DNA of 7,684 nucleotides from the NCBI GenBank assembly GCA_011053245.1, contig DRGS01000154.1:1-7684 (forward strand), written 5' to 3'. The notes under the pieces were generated by a model. The model saw nothing but the letters and a program-made list of their open reading frames with translations, made no database searches and was not told where the DNA came from. Positions 1-5,638 of this stretch are shown piece after piece; position 1 is the stretch's first letter; each line of letters begins with the position of its first letter. A program made the position numbers and the translations under genes. Origin of the DNA: Phycisphaerales bacterium. GTDB taxonomy: Bacteria > Planctomycetota > Phycisphaerae > Sedimentisphaerales > Anaerohalosphaeraceae.

Positions 1-739
1 GCATAAACTCCATATCACGCAGAACCGCCCCTGCCCTGTATCCCATCGCCAGACCGTCGGCGGTCGCTACCTTAGGATTGGTCGTTTCACGGTATAGCCT
101 GCCCGCACCTCCCGTCGCCAGGATCGTACTGCCTGCCCGTATTATTTCGAAACCACCCCGCTGGCGAAAACCTACCACACCGATACATCCGTTATCGTCA
201 TCGGTAAGAAGATCGACGGCAAAAAAGTTTTCGATAACATTGATGTTTGACTTTTGCTTTATTTTCTTGGTAAGCGCCTCGACTATGCCCCTTCCGGTAG
301 AGTCGCCGTGTGCGTGGGCGACGCGTGCATGGCTGTGTCCGCCCTCTAAGGTGACATCGACTTTGCCGTTGACCTTGTCGAATTCCGTCCCCCATTCCAG
401 AAGTTGAAGGATAAGCTCCGGCCCCTGCTTTACCACGAGATTTACAATATCCTCATCGCATATCCCGCACCCGGTCGCCAGCGTATCGCCGATATGCGAT
501 TCAAAGCTGTCGGTTTTAGCCAGCACCGATGCGATCCCGCCCTGAGCTTTAAATGTATTGCTGTCCTGCAAGCCGCCCTTGCAAACGATGGTCACGTTGC
601 AGTGTTGAGCAGCTTCGATAGCCGCGCGAAGACCCGCTATCCCGGAACCGATGACAAGACAGTCCGTAAAAAGCTGCTGAGTCGAAACACTATCGACATC
701 AACAAGATAACGCCTGTAATCAGATTTTTTAGCTGACAT
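1..739 (-). CDS. nadB: L-aspartate oxidase NadB, N-terminal part (cut by window edge)
   Basis: FAD enzyme of de novo NAD synthesis. It oxidises L-aspartate to iminoaspartate, which quinolinate synthase NadA then uses in the cytoplasm. The reading frame runs leftward from an ATG at 739 and is open to the window edge, giving 246 residues of a protein that usually has about 530. Visible motifs are the FAD dinucleotide fold VIGSGIAGLRAA (residues 29-40), the family motif FKAQGGIA (63-70), the substrate and flavin region EGGHSHARVAHAHGDSTGR (132-150), and LATGGAGRLYRETTNP (207-222) followed by ATADGLAMGYRAGA and DMEF. The spacing and the GGHSH and TGGAG motifs fit NadB better than succinate dehydrogenase or fumarate reductase flavoproteins. 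The first 25 residues are a short extension before the FAD fold. The ribosome site is weak (GGA seven bases upstream). The gene diverges from the flavoprotein gene at 900, and no nadA or nadC lies in the window. Confidence 0.94.
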   Translation of the reverse strand, partial: MSAKKSDYRRYLVDVDSVSTQQLFTDCLVIGSGIAGLRAAIEAAQHCNVTIVCKGGLQDSNTFKAQGGIASVLAKTDSFESHIGDTLATGCGICDEDIVNLVVKQGPELILQLLEWGTEFDKVNGKVDVTLEGGHSHARVAHAHGDSTGRGIVEALTKKIKQKSNINVIENFFAVDLLTDDDNGCIGVVGFRQRGGFEIIRAGSTILATGGAGRLYRETTNPKVATADGLAMGYRAGAVLRDMEFM

Positions 740-772
740 ATAGCATCCATAACTCATCAAACCCAAGCCAAC

Positions 773-802
773 AGTATAATACCCAGAGCAGTGATTATGC
801 AA
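773..802 (-). promoter_or_regulatory. possible sigma70-type promoter for nadB
   Basis: Read leftward, a TATACT box (773-778, five of six consensus bases) lies 18 bases from a weak TTGCAT box (797-802, three of six). It would start transcription roughly 25-30 bases before the nadB ATG. The -35 match is poor, so this is a suggestion from position and the good -10 only. No NiaR, NrtR or NadQ operator was recognised. Confidence 0.33.
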
Positions 803-824
803 ACTATTAATAATACCCCCGACA

Positions 825-853
825 TTGACAAACCAATAGATATGAGGCAAAAT
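825..853 (+). promoter_or_regulatory. possible sigma70-type promoter for the flavoprotein gene
   Basis: A perfect TTGACA -35 box (825-830) is followed after 17 bases by CAAAAT (848-853), four of six -10 consensus bases. A start near 860 would leave a leader of about 40 bases containing an AAGGA ribosome site at 887-891, eight bases before the ATG at 900. Perfect -35, correct spacing and correct position together make this the best promoter candidate in the window. Confidence 0.48.
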
Positions 854-899
854 AAAGGTTCCCAAAACGTTTCTACTATAAGCGAGAAGGATTAAAATT

Positions 900-2318
900 A
901 TGAAATACGATCATGACATTATAACGATTGGTTTAGGGCCGGCTGGGATGGCGGTTTCTATAATGGGCTCGGAGATGGGCCTCAGCGTCTGTGCGATAGA
1001 AAAAGAAAAGGTCGGTGGAGAATGTATGAACGTCGGCTGTATCCCTAGTAAATCGCTGCTCCGCATGGCCAAACATCGCAAAGCATTCGACAAACTCGCC
1101 AAAATGGGCATGCTCCAAAGTCCCAAACCCGACGTCGACAGATCCTTCGAGATCATCCAGCAGCATTTGAAATACATAAGCGAAAAAAAGACCATGAAGA
1201 TGTTCGATAAGGTCAAGATGGTCTACCAGCAAGGCAGCGCCGAATTCGTAGATGCACACACGGTAAAAGTCGGCGAAAAAACTTACTCCGCCAAAAAGAT
1301 ATTTATATGCACCGGCACAAAACCGGCCATACCGCCCCTGCCCAACATAGAAAACATCGACTACCTGACCAATGAAACCATGTTCACGCTCGACCACATC
1401 CCGCTCAGCATGATCGTCATAGGCGGCGGCGCAATAGCCTGCGAAATGGCCCAGGCTTTTTCACGGCTTGGCAGCAAGGTAACTATGATCATCCGCGGGC
1501 CAAGGCTCATGTGGCGAGAAGATACCGAAGCGACCGATATCCTCGAATCCGTATTTGAAGAAGAGGGCTTAACAATTCTCCGCGAACAAAAGCCCGTAAA
1601 CTTTGAAATGCAAGACGGCAATGTCATAATGCAAACCGACAAGGGCCAGACAATAACCGCTCAGAAAGTGCTCGTCGCCGCAGGCCGAAAATACTCATTC
1701 GAAGATATGAAACTCGAAAACGCCGGCGTTAACGTCAACAGCAAAGGTGCCATCGAAGTTAATAAGTACCTCCAGACTGCATCCTCTCACATCTTCGCAG
1801 CCGGCGACTGCAACGGCTACCACCTCTTCTCACACGCAGCCATGCACCAGGGAATGATCGCCATAATGAACAGCATGATGCGCGGACCCCTAAAGCGGGA
1901 TTTCCAAAAGTTCGTAGTACCCTGGACGGTATTTACCGAACCGCAGGTTTCACGCGTCGGAATGAATGAAACAGAGCTGAAAGAAAAGAACATAAAATAT
2001 GAAGTCATAAAAGTTAAATACGAAGACTACGGCGCAGCCATCGCAGAAGCCGTAGATATCGGTTTCGTCAAAGCATTCGTCGCACCCGCTGGCAGAATAT
2101 ACGGCGTATACATCATCGGCGAAGGCTCCGGCGAAATGATAAACGAATGGGCACTCGCGATCCAGAAAAAGATCAAGATCTACGATATCATGATGCTCCA
2201 GCACTCTTTCCCGACAATGGGCTTTCTATCCAAACGCATAGCCGAAACCTGGATGATGAACAAAATGAGATCAAAAACCATAAAAAAAATATGCAAATTA
2301 ATGTTCAAGATAAATTGA
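900..2318 (+). CDS. dihydrolipoamide dehydrogenase/mercuric reductase-like FAD disulfide oxidoreductase
   Basis: Class I pyridine nucleotide-disulfide oxidoreductase of 472 residues, the usual length for the family. Order of parts: FAD-binding GLGPAG (11-16); redox-active cysteine pair in GGECMNVGCIPSKSLL (C42 and C47); ICTGTKP (136-142); NAD(P)-binding VIGGGAIACEMAQ (173-185); second FAD contact FAAGDCN (299-305); C-terminal dimer domain with FTEPQVSRVG. The dimer domain reads HSFPTMGFL (435-443), where dihydrolipoamide dehydrogenases have HPTxxE. Phe437 and Phe442 therefore stand where the catalytic His and Glu are expected. Arg199 in MIIRGPRL, with no acidic residue beside it, hints at NADPH rather than NADH; this is inference. 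The tail (455-472) is strongly basic and might touch membranes. No 2-oxoacid dehydrogenase or mer genes are nearby, so neither lpdA nor merA should be assigned and the substrate is unknown. The start is supported by AAGGA at 887-891. The stop lies 16 bases before the end of the bioD-like remnant. Confidence 0.92.
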   Translation: MKYDHDIITIGLGPAGMAVSIMGSEMGLSVCAIEKEKVGGECMNVGCIPSKSLLRMAKHRKAFDKLAKMGMLQSPKPDVDRSFEIIQQHLKYISEKKTMKMFDKVKMVYQQGSAEFVDAHTVKVGEKTYSAKKIFICTGTKPAIPPLPNIENIDYLTNETMFTLDHIPLSMIVIGGGAIACEMAQAFSRLGSKVTMIIRGPRLMWREDTEATDILESVFEEEGLTILREQKPVNFEMQDGNVIMQTDKGQTITAQKVLVAAGRKYSFEDMKLENAGVNVNSKGAIEVNKYLQTASSHIFAAGDCNGYHLFSHAAMHQGMIAIMNSMMRGPLKRDFQKFVVPWTVFTEPQVSRVGMNETELKEKNIKYEVIKVKYEDYGAAIAEAVDIGFVKAFVAPAGRIYGVYIIGEGSGEMINEWALAIQKKIKIYDIMMLQHSFPTMGFLSKRIAETWMMNKMRSKTIKKICKLMFKIN

Positions 2319-2334
2319 AACCGTCGAGAATATT

Positions 2335-2394
2335 TTAACCTATCATCCCCGCCCAGTCGCAATCGCCAAGTGCCTCAATGGTAAGTTCGCCGAG
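2335..2394 (-). pseudogene. remnant copy of the bioD 3' end (stop codon plus 19 codons)
   Basis: Read leftward, these 60 bases encode LGELTIEALGDCDWAGMI followed by Gly and a TAA stop. The real bioD (4913-4972) encodes the same 18 residues followed by Arg and TAG. The copies agree at 50 of 60 bases. Eight differences are silent third-position changes, one changes Gly to Arg, and one is in the stop codon. Upstream the frame stays open to a stop at 2488-2490, but those 31 codons do not resemble BioD and contain no ATG, GTG or TTG. The piece therefore cannot be an independent gene. The silent differences show it was once translated as part of a working bioD, either the displaced end of the resident gene or a relic of a second copy. 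The longest identical block, TATCATCCCCGCCCAGTC, is at 2341-2358 and 4919-4936. Confidence 0.62.
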
Positions 2395-2748
2395 TTTGCC
2401 GTACCAGTTCTTTAGTTTTCCTCTTAAATTAGCCTTTTCACGGTGGTCCGATAAACACCTTATACCCGTTACAATAAATAAGTGGCTTTATGCGTGGTCT
2501 AATCTTTTATTAGACAATAACTTACCGATTTTTCAACGCGAACTTAAAAAATACCATTGGTATTACAACTACATTAGTTCTGGTTAGATGACTAAAAATT
2601 GATTATGAGGGATAGGTTTAAATAAATTGCGATGAGGACTTTTTTTTGTGATTGGCTGTAAACGTCGGTGCATAATTATCCGATAAAACCGTGTGTACGG
2701 ATTATATGGAATAATTGCATTTTAAGGATATAAGACGAGGAACCTGAC
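2395..2748. other. AT-rich intergenic stretch with no convincing gene
   Basis: This stretch lies between the bioD remnant and the ParA gene and is visibly richer in A and T than the flanking genes. It contains a perfect 7-base inverted repeat with a 5-base loop, GTCTAAT-CTTTT-ATTAGAC (2497-2515); a run of eight T at 2640-2647 without a stem before it; and a weak inverted repeat ATCCG/CGGAT around 2680-2703. One 69-codon rightward frame (2378-2587) lies opposite the bioD remnant and looks like chance. The promoter of the ParA operon should be here; CATAAT near 2671 is a possible -10 box but has no good -35 partner. Confidence 0.5.
2737..2740 (+). promoter_or_regulatory. ribosome binding site of the ParA-like gene
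   Basis: GAGG ends eight bases before the ATG at 2749. It fixes this start, which matters because the protein has an unusual leader of about 38 residues before the ATPase fold. Confidence 0.6.
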
Positions 2749-3714
2749 ATGCTTGATTACTTTGGGTCATTGTTTAACAGGACCGATAAAAATAAGTCTA
2801 AGGCTATTCCAGCCGGGGGCCAGGAACTGATGCCTGACGCTGAGGCCAAGCAAGAGGGGCCGTCGATCATTGCCATAGCCAATCAAAAGGGCGGCTGCGG
2901 TAAGACTACTACCACTATCAACCTGTCGGCGGGTCTGGCGTGTATGGGCTTTAAGGTCCTTGTGATCGACCTTGACGCCCAGTCACAGGCTTCTCTGGGT
3001 ATCGGGATCAATGCCGATAACCTGAAATATTCGATCTACGATGTTCTTGTCCGGAGCCTTGAGTTGGAAAAGGCTATCCTTCCAAGCGGAATTGAGAACC
3101 TGGATATCTGTCCGGCTTGTTCCCTGCTGACCGGTGCCCAGCTTGAGCTGGCAAGCCAGTTTGGCAGGGAGTGGATACTCAAGACTGCGATAAATAAGAT
3201 GCTGGCCACTTCCGGTAAGGAATACGATTATATCATTATGGATTGCTCGCCGTCGCTGAACCTTACAACGATAAACGGGCTTTCATGTGCGGAATTCGTT
3301 CTTATCCCGGCTCAGACACATTATTTTTCTCTTGAAGGTATGAAGGAGCTTATATCGACGATAAAAATTGTAAAGCATCGGCTGAATCCACCTCTTGAGA
3401 TATTGGGGATACTGCCGACTCTGTATGATGTCAGGACGAAGATCAACAGGATGATACTTGGCCAGATGCGGAAATATTTCGGTAATACGATATTCAGTAC
3501 GCCGATCCGAAACAATATCCAGTTGGTTGAGGCGCAGGTTCATAAGCAGTCCATATATGATTTTGCCCCTAACTCTAACGGTGCGATGGATTACCTGGCT
3601 TTGAGTAAAGAGGTGGCTGAACGGACCAGTCCTAACTGGAATTGGCCAGACAGCCAACAAGAGGCAACCAATGTTGAAAATGCAATGGAACACTGTGAAA
3701 TGAGCGGAGCTTGA
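2749..3714 (+). CDS. ParA/Soj-family P-loop ATPase (orphan, no ParB)
   Basis: Deviant Walker A ATPase of the ParA/MinD superfamily, 321 residues. These proteins dimerise on ATP and position cargo such as DNA, chemoreceptors, carboxysomes or pili. Visible motifs: deviant Walker A KGGCGKTT (47-54) with signature Lys47 and P-loop Lys52; Walker A' VIDLDAQSQAS (72-82), where Ala77 replaces the usual Pro; Walker B YDYIIMDCSPSL (159-170); then PTLYDVRTKINR (223-234) and a Soj-like end IRNNIQLVEAQVHKQSIYDF (253-272). These later motifs favour ParA/Soj over MinD, and no MinD-type C-terminal amphipathic helix is seen. Residues 1-38 are an extra leader starting MLDYFGSLFNR, which could form a short amphipathic helix, followed by a Lys-rich stretch. 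No parB or parS-like site is nearby. The stop is one base before the start of the membrane-protein gene, so the two are almost certainly co-transcribed and functionally linked. The cargo is unknown. Confidence 0.9.
   Translation: MLDYFGSLFNRTDKNKSKAIPAGGQELMPDAEAKQEGPSIIAIANQKGGCGKTTTTINLSAGLACMGFKVLVIDLDAQSQASLGIGINADNLKYSIYDVLVRSLELEKAILPSGIENLDICPACSLLTGAQLELASQFGREWILKTAINKMLATSGKEYDYIIMDCSPSLNLTTINGLSCAEFVLIPAQTHYFSLEGMKELISTIKIVKHRLNPPLEILGILPTLYDVRTKINRMILGQMRKYFGNTIFSTPIRNNIQLVEAQVHKQSIYDFAPNSNGAMDYLALSKEVAERTSPNWNWPDSQQEATNVENAMEHCEMSGA
3706..3709 (+). promoter_or_regulatory. ribosome binding site of the PilN/PilO-like gene
   Basis: GGAG inside the last codons of the ParA-like gene ends six bases before the ATG at 3716. 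It supports that start and translation coupled to the upstream gene. Confidence 0.65.
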
Positions 3715-3715
3715 T

Positions 3716-4819
3716 ATGTCGACCGATCGTAAGAGCAAGGATATCGTAGAGGAAGTATTCGGCAGAATTATGAATGTCGATGAGAGGGAATCGGCCCTTT
3801 TCAATTTAGGACGGGTGCCTTCACTTGACAGATCCGATGGACCGAGTGAATTGGAAAGCTCATCTGCATCGGAAGAAACCGGCAATTCGCCAAGTGTGCC
3901 GCCTCAAACAGTTAAAGCTGTGGAAGATGTAAATCGCTCTAAAGTAAATAATATGGGATCACACCATAAGGCCGTGACGATCACAACTGCGGTGTTGATC
4001 TTATCCGGTCTGTCTTTTTTTTCAGGCAGGTATTTTTTGCAGGATGGTAATGCTTCGACAAAAATAATTTCGGAACAACCACATGCAAACCGTAGTGAGG
4101 TAGTCACCCAGCAGCACACAATTGTCGTGCCCGATTCGGAAGCTGAAGTTGTTGAGCCTGAAGCTGCCGGGGAAATCGCCAGTGAGGAAACTGCGAACCT
4201 GGATCTAAAGCCTGCTATCAACTGGGGGCATTTGTTAAGTGATATTAGCGCCAAGATACCAACCGAGATGCATCTAAGCATCATTGAAAGCACCGATGGG
4301 TCGGAGATGGTCCTGAAAGGGGCAGCCCTGGAATCTGATTCGATCTACAACTTTGTCCGTTCGCTCAACACCAACGGACAGATCCGATTGGCAGAGCTTG
4401 ACGGGGCAGATATAGAACAGGCGGACCCACATGGTTTACTGACATTTTCTATTAGATGCTTTTTGGCTCCGAATACAGAGATGACCGGTAGCGCAGATAT
4501 ATTTGGCTTGCAGGAAGCTAAGGATTTCTTTGTCGGTATAGAGACTGTTTGCCAAAACAGCGGATGTCAGATCCAGTCACTTGTAATTTCACCGAAAGAT
4601 GCGGCTATCGAAGACGGCAAAACAAGCAGCCGCGTTACGAAGAAAGAGGCTACTGTAACGCTTACCGGCGGTTACAGAGATATTTTAAAGGTCATCAGGC
4701 TGTTGCAGGCAGATCGACAGGGCGTCTGGTTTGACTATGTGATCATCGAAAATGTCAGCGGAGGCGGGAAATTAGAGTGCCGACTGGACATTTCTGTCTG
4801 TGTAATTGATGGCGAATAA
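3716..4819 (+). CDS. single-pass membrane protein, probable PilN-PilO-like fusion
   Basis: A 367-residue protein with no clear family name. Residues 1-80 are a hydrophilic, probably cytoplasmic domain that begins with a predicted helix (DIVEEVFGRIMNVDERESAL) and continues as a Ser/Pro/Glu-rich linker. Residues 86-108 form one membrane segment. A Glu/Ala-rich periplasmic linker (about 112-165) follows. Residues 168-250 have the pattern of a PilN C-terminal domain: Trp-x-x-Leu-Leu, ISAKIPTEMHLSII, a short loop, VLKGAALESDSIYNFVRSL, then TFSIRCFL. Residues 264-364 follow a PilO/GspM-like ferredoxin-type pattern: a helix, QIQSLVISP, ATVTLTGGYRDILKVIRLLQ, DYVIIENV and a final strand. In type IV pilus and type II secretion systems PilN and PilO are separate proteins joined to the motor by PilM; here they seem fused. 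The PilN INLLP motif that binds PilM is absent, and a ParA-like ATPase sits beside the gene instead. Cys279 and Cys284 could form a periplasmic disulfide. The domain match is by pattern only; membrane topology is more certain than function. Confidence 0.83.
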   Translation: MSTDRKSKDIVEEVFGRIMNVDERESALFNLGRVPSLDRSDGPSELESSSASEETGNSPSVPPQTVKAVEDVNRSKVNNMGSHHKAVTITTAVLILSGLSFFSGRYFLQDGNASTKIISEQPHANRSEVVTQQHTIVVPDSEAEVVEPEAAGEIASEETANLDLKPAINWGHLLSDISAKIPTEMHLSIIESTDGSEMVLKGAALESDSIYNFVRSLNTNGQIRLAELDGADIEQADPHGLLTFSIRCFLAPNTEMTGSADIFGLQEAKDFFVGIETVCQNSGCQIQSLVISPKDAAIEDGKTSSRVTKKEATVTLTGGYRDILKVIRLLQADRQGVWFDYVIIENVSGGGKLECRLDISVCVIDGE

Positions 4820-4912
4820 GGTTTTGACCAGGTACACCCAAACAAAAAAACTAAGCACTCCAGGAACTGGGTTTGCCTTTAATTCTCCCTGTATTACTAC
4901 AACGGACAGGCA
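4820..4912. other. convergent intergenic region, only weak hairpins
   Basis: These 93 bases separate the ends of the PilN/PilO-like gene and bioD, where a two-way terminator would be expected. Two weak inverted repeats are present: CCAG-GAA-CTGG (4860-4870) and CCTGT/ACAGG with a 13-base loop (4888-4910). Read leftward, the first is followed after eight bases by a run of seven T (4844-4850), so it might help to end bio transcription, but a 4-base stem is not a convincing terminator. Confidence 0.3.
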
Positions 4913-4972
4913 CTAACGTATCATCCCCGCCCAGTCACAGTCGCCGAGCGCCTCTATCGTCAGTTCGCCAAG
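4913..4972 (-). repeat. bioD-end direct repeat, copy inside the intact bioD gene
   Basis: The last 19 codons and stop codon of bioD. They match 2335-2394 in the same orientation at 50 of 60 bases. Similarity stops at the stop codon on one side. On the other it fades just upstream of the shared Leu-Gly-Glu codons, where bioD has Arg-Arg and the other copy Gly-Lys. The uninterrupted identical core is 4919-4936. Confidence 0.75.
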
Positions 4973-5638
4973 TCTACGGTCCTCTACATTCGATTCGTCA
5001 TCGAGTGGCACTATCGAAAGGATCTCGACCTGCCCCCATTCGGTGATAACATCGGCGACGGTCTCTTCGGCGAGATTCGCCTCGTGCGCGTCATAGCCGC
5101 TAATCACCACACCCGCAATATCGAGTCCGGCATTGCGCACCGCATCAATTGTGAGCAGCGTATGGTTTATCGTTCCGAGGCTGGGTCTGGTAACGATCAC
5201 TACCGGCAGCGCAAATTCTCTCATCATATCCAATACGTCAACGCCCTCAGAGATCGGCACCCGCACCCCGCCGATACCCTCGACGACCATACAATCGCTG
5301 GCATCGCAAATCTGGTTGTAAGCATTTTCGATCGCGCCAAAATCCACGGCCCGATTCTCGAACTCCTCACAGACAAAAGGAGCAGCCGGCATAACGAAAC
5401 CGACCGGGTTTATCACCGAAAGCTCAAAATCGCAATGCGAACAGTCCCGAAGAAAATACGCATCGGCATTGACTAATCCTTCATGTTCGTGATTACAGCC
5501 GCTGCCAACCGGTTTAAACACCCCGACCTTACTGCCGCTGTCACGCAATATCTTTGCGATACCTCCAGCGACAAGCGTCTTACCAACGCCGGTATCCGTT
5601 CCCGTCACAAAAAAACCCTTCGCTTTATTTAGTTCCAT
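4913..5638 (-). CDS. bioD: dethiobiotin synthetase BioD
   Basis: Cytoplasmic ATP-dependent enzyme that closes the ureido ring of dethiobiotin from 7,8-diaminopelargonate and CO2, the step before BioB. With the ATG at 5638 it has 241 residues, close to the family's usual 225-240. Motifs: P-loop VTGTDTGVGKT (11-21), the lysine motif FKPVGSG (41-47) that binds the carbamate intermediate, VEGIGG (119-124), and PSLGTINHTLLT matching the family's LGxINH signature. An in-frame GTG at 5641 would add one residue, but AAGGGG at 5644-5649 lies five bases from the ATG and only two from the GTG, so ATG is preferred. The start overlaps the bioA stop (TGATG), showing translational coupling downstream of bioA. 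The last 19 codons are duplicated at 2335-2394, so this end may have been exchanged. Confidence 0.96.
   Translation of the reverse strand: MELNKAKGFFVTGTDTGVGKTLVAGGIAKILRDSGSKVGVFKPVGSGCNHEHEGLVNADAYFLRDCSHCDFELSVINPVGFVMPAAPFVCEEFENRAVDFGAIENAYNQICDASDCMVVEGIGGVRVPISEGVDVLDMMREFALPVVIVTRPSLGTINHTLLTIDAVRNAGLDIAGVVISGYDAHEANLAEETVADVITEWGQVEILSIVPLDDESNVEDRRLGELTIEALGDCDWAGMIR

Larger units (their letters stand above)
2335..4972. mobile_element. candidate cassette or integrated element bounded by direct copies of the bioD 3' end
   Basis: Two directly oriented, 83% identical 60-base copies of the bioD 3' end (2335-2394 and 4913-4972) enclose an AT-rich stretch and the ParA/PilN-PilO-like operon, and nothing else. 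Some integrative elements insert into a gene's 3' end and supply a replacement end, leaving the original end at the far side; prophage e14 in icd is the known example and also shows silent differences. Removing the interval would leave the flavoprotein gene (stop at 2318) and a complete bioD converging with 16 bases between them, a normal compact arrangement. Against this, no integrase, transposase or relaxase is present, and the proposed 18-base identical core is short. The boundaries are those of the repeats; the true crossover, if any, lies within them. Confidence 0.32.

Noticed and set aside
78..736. Two rightward frames (78-407 and 404-736)
   Set aside because: They lie opposite nadB, whose leftward translation has unmistakable family motifs. 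The rightward products show no recognisable motifs.
2497..2515. Perfect 7-base inverted repeat as a terminator for the flavoprotein gene
   Set aside because: The stem is AT-rich, no T run follows it, and it lies about 180 bases after the stop codon.
2378..2587. A 69-codon rightward frame in the intergenic region
   Set aside because: It lies partly opposite the bioD remnant, has no ribosome site, and its product is of odd composition with no motif.
2319..4972. Integrase, transposase, CRISPR array, tRNA or parS site that would define the candidate element
   Set aside because: None could be seen on either strand. The element call therefore rests on the direct repeats alone.
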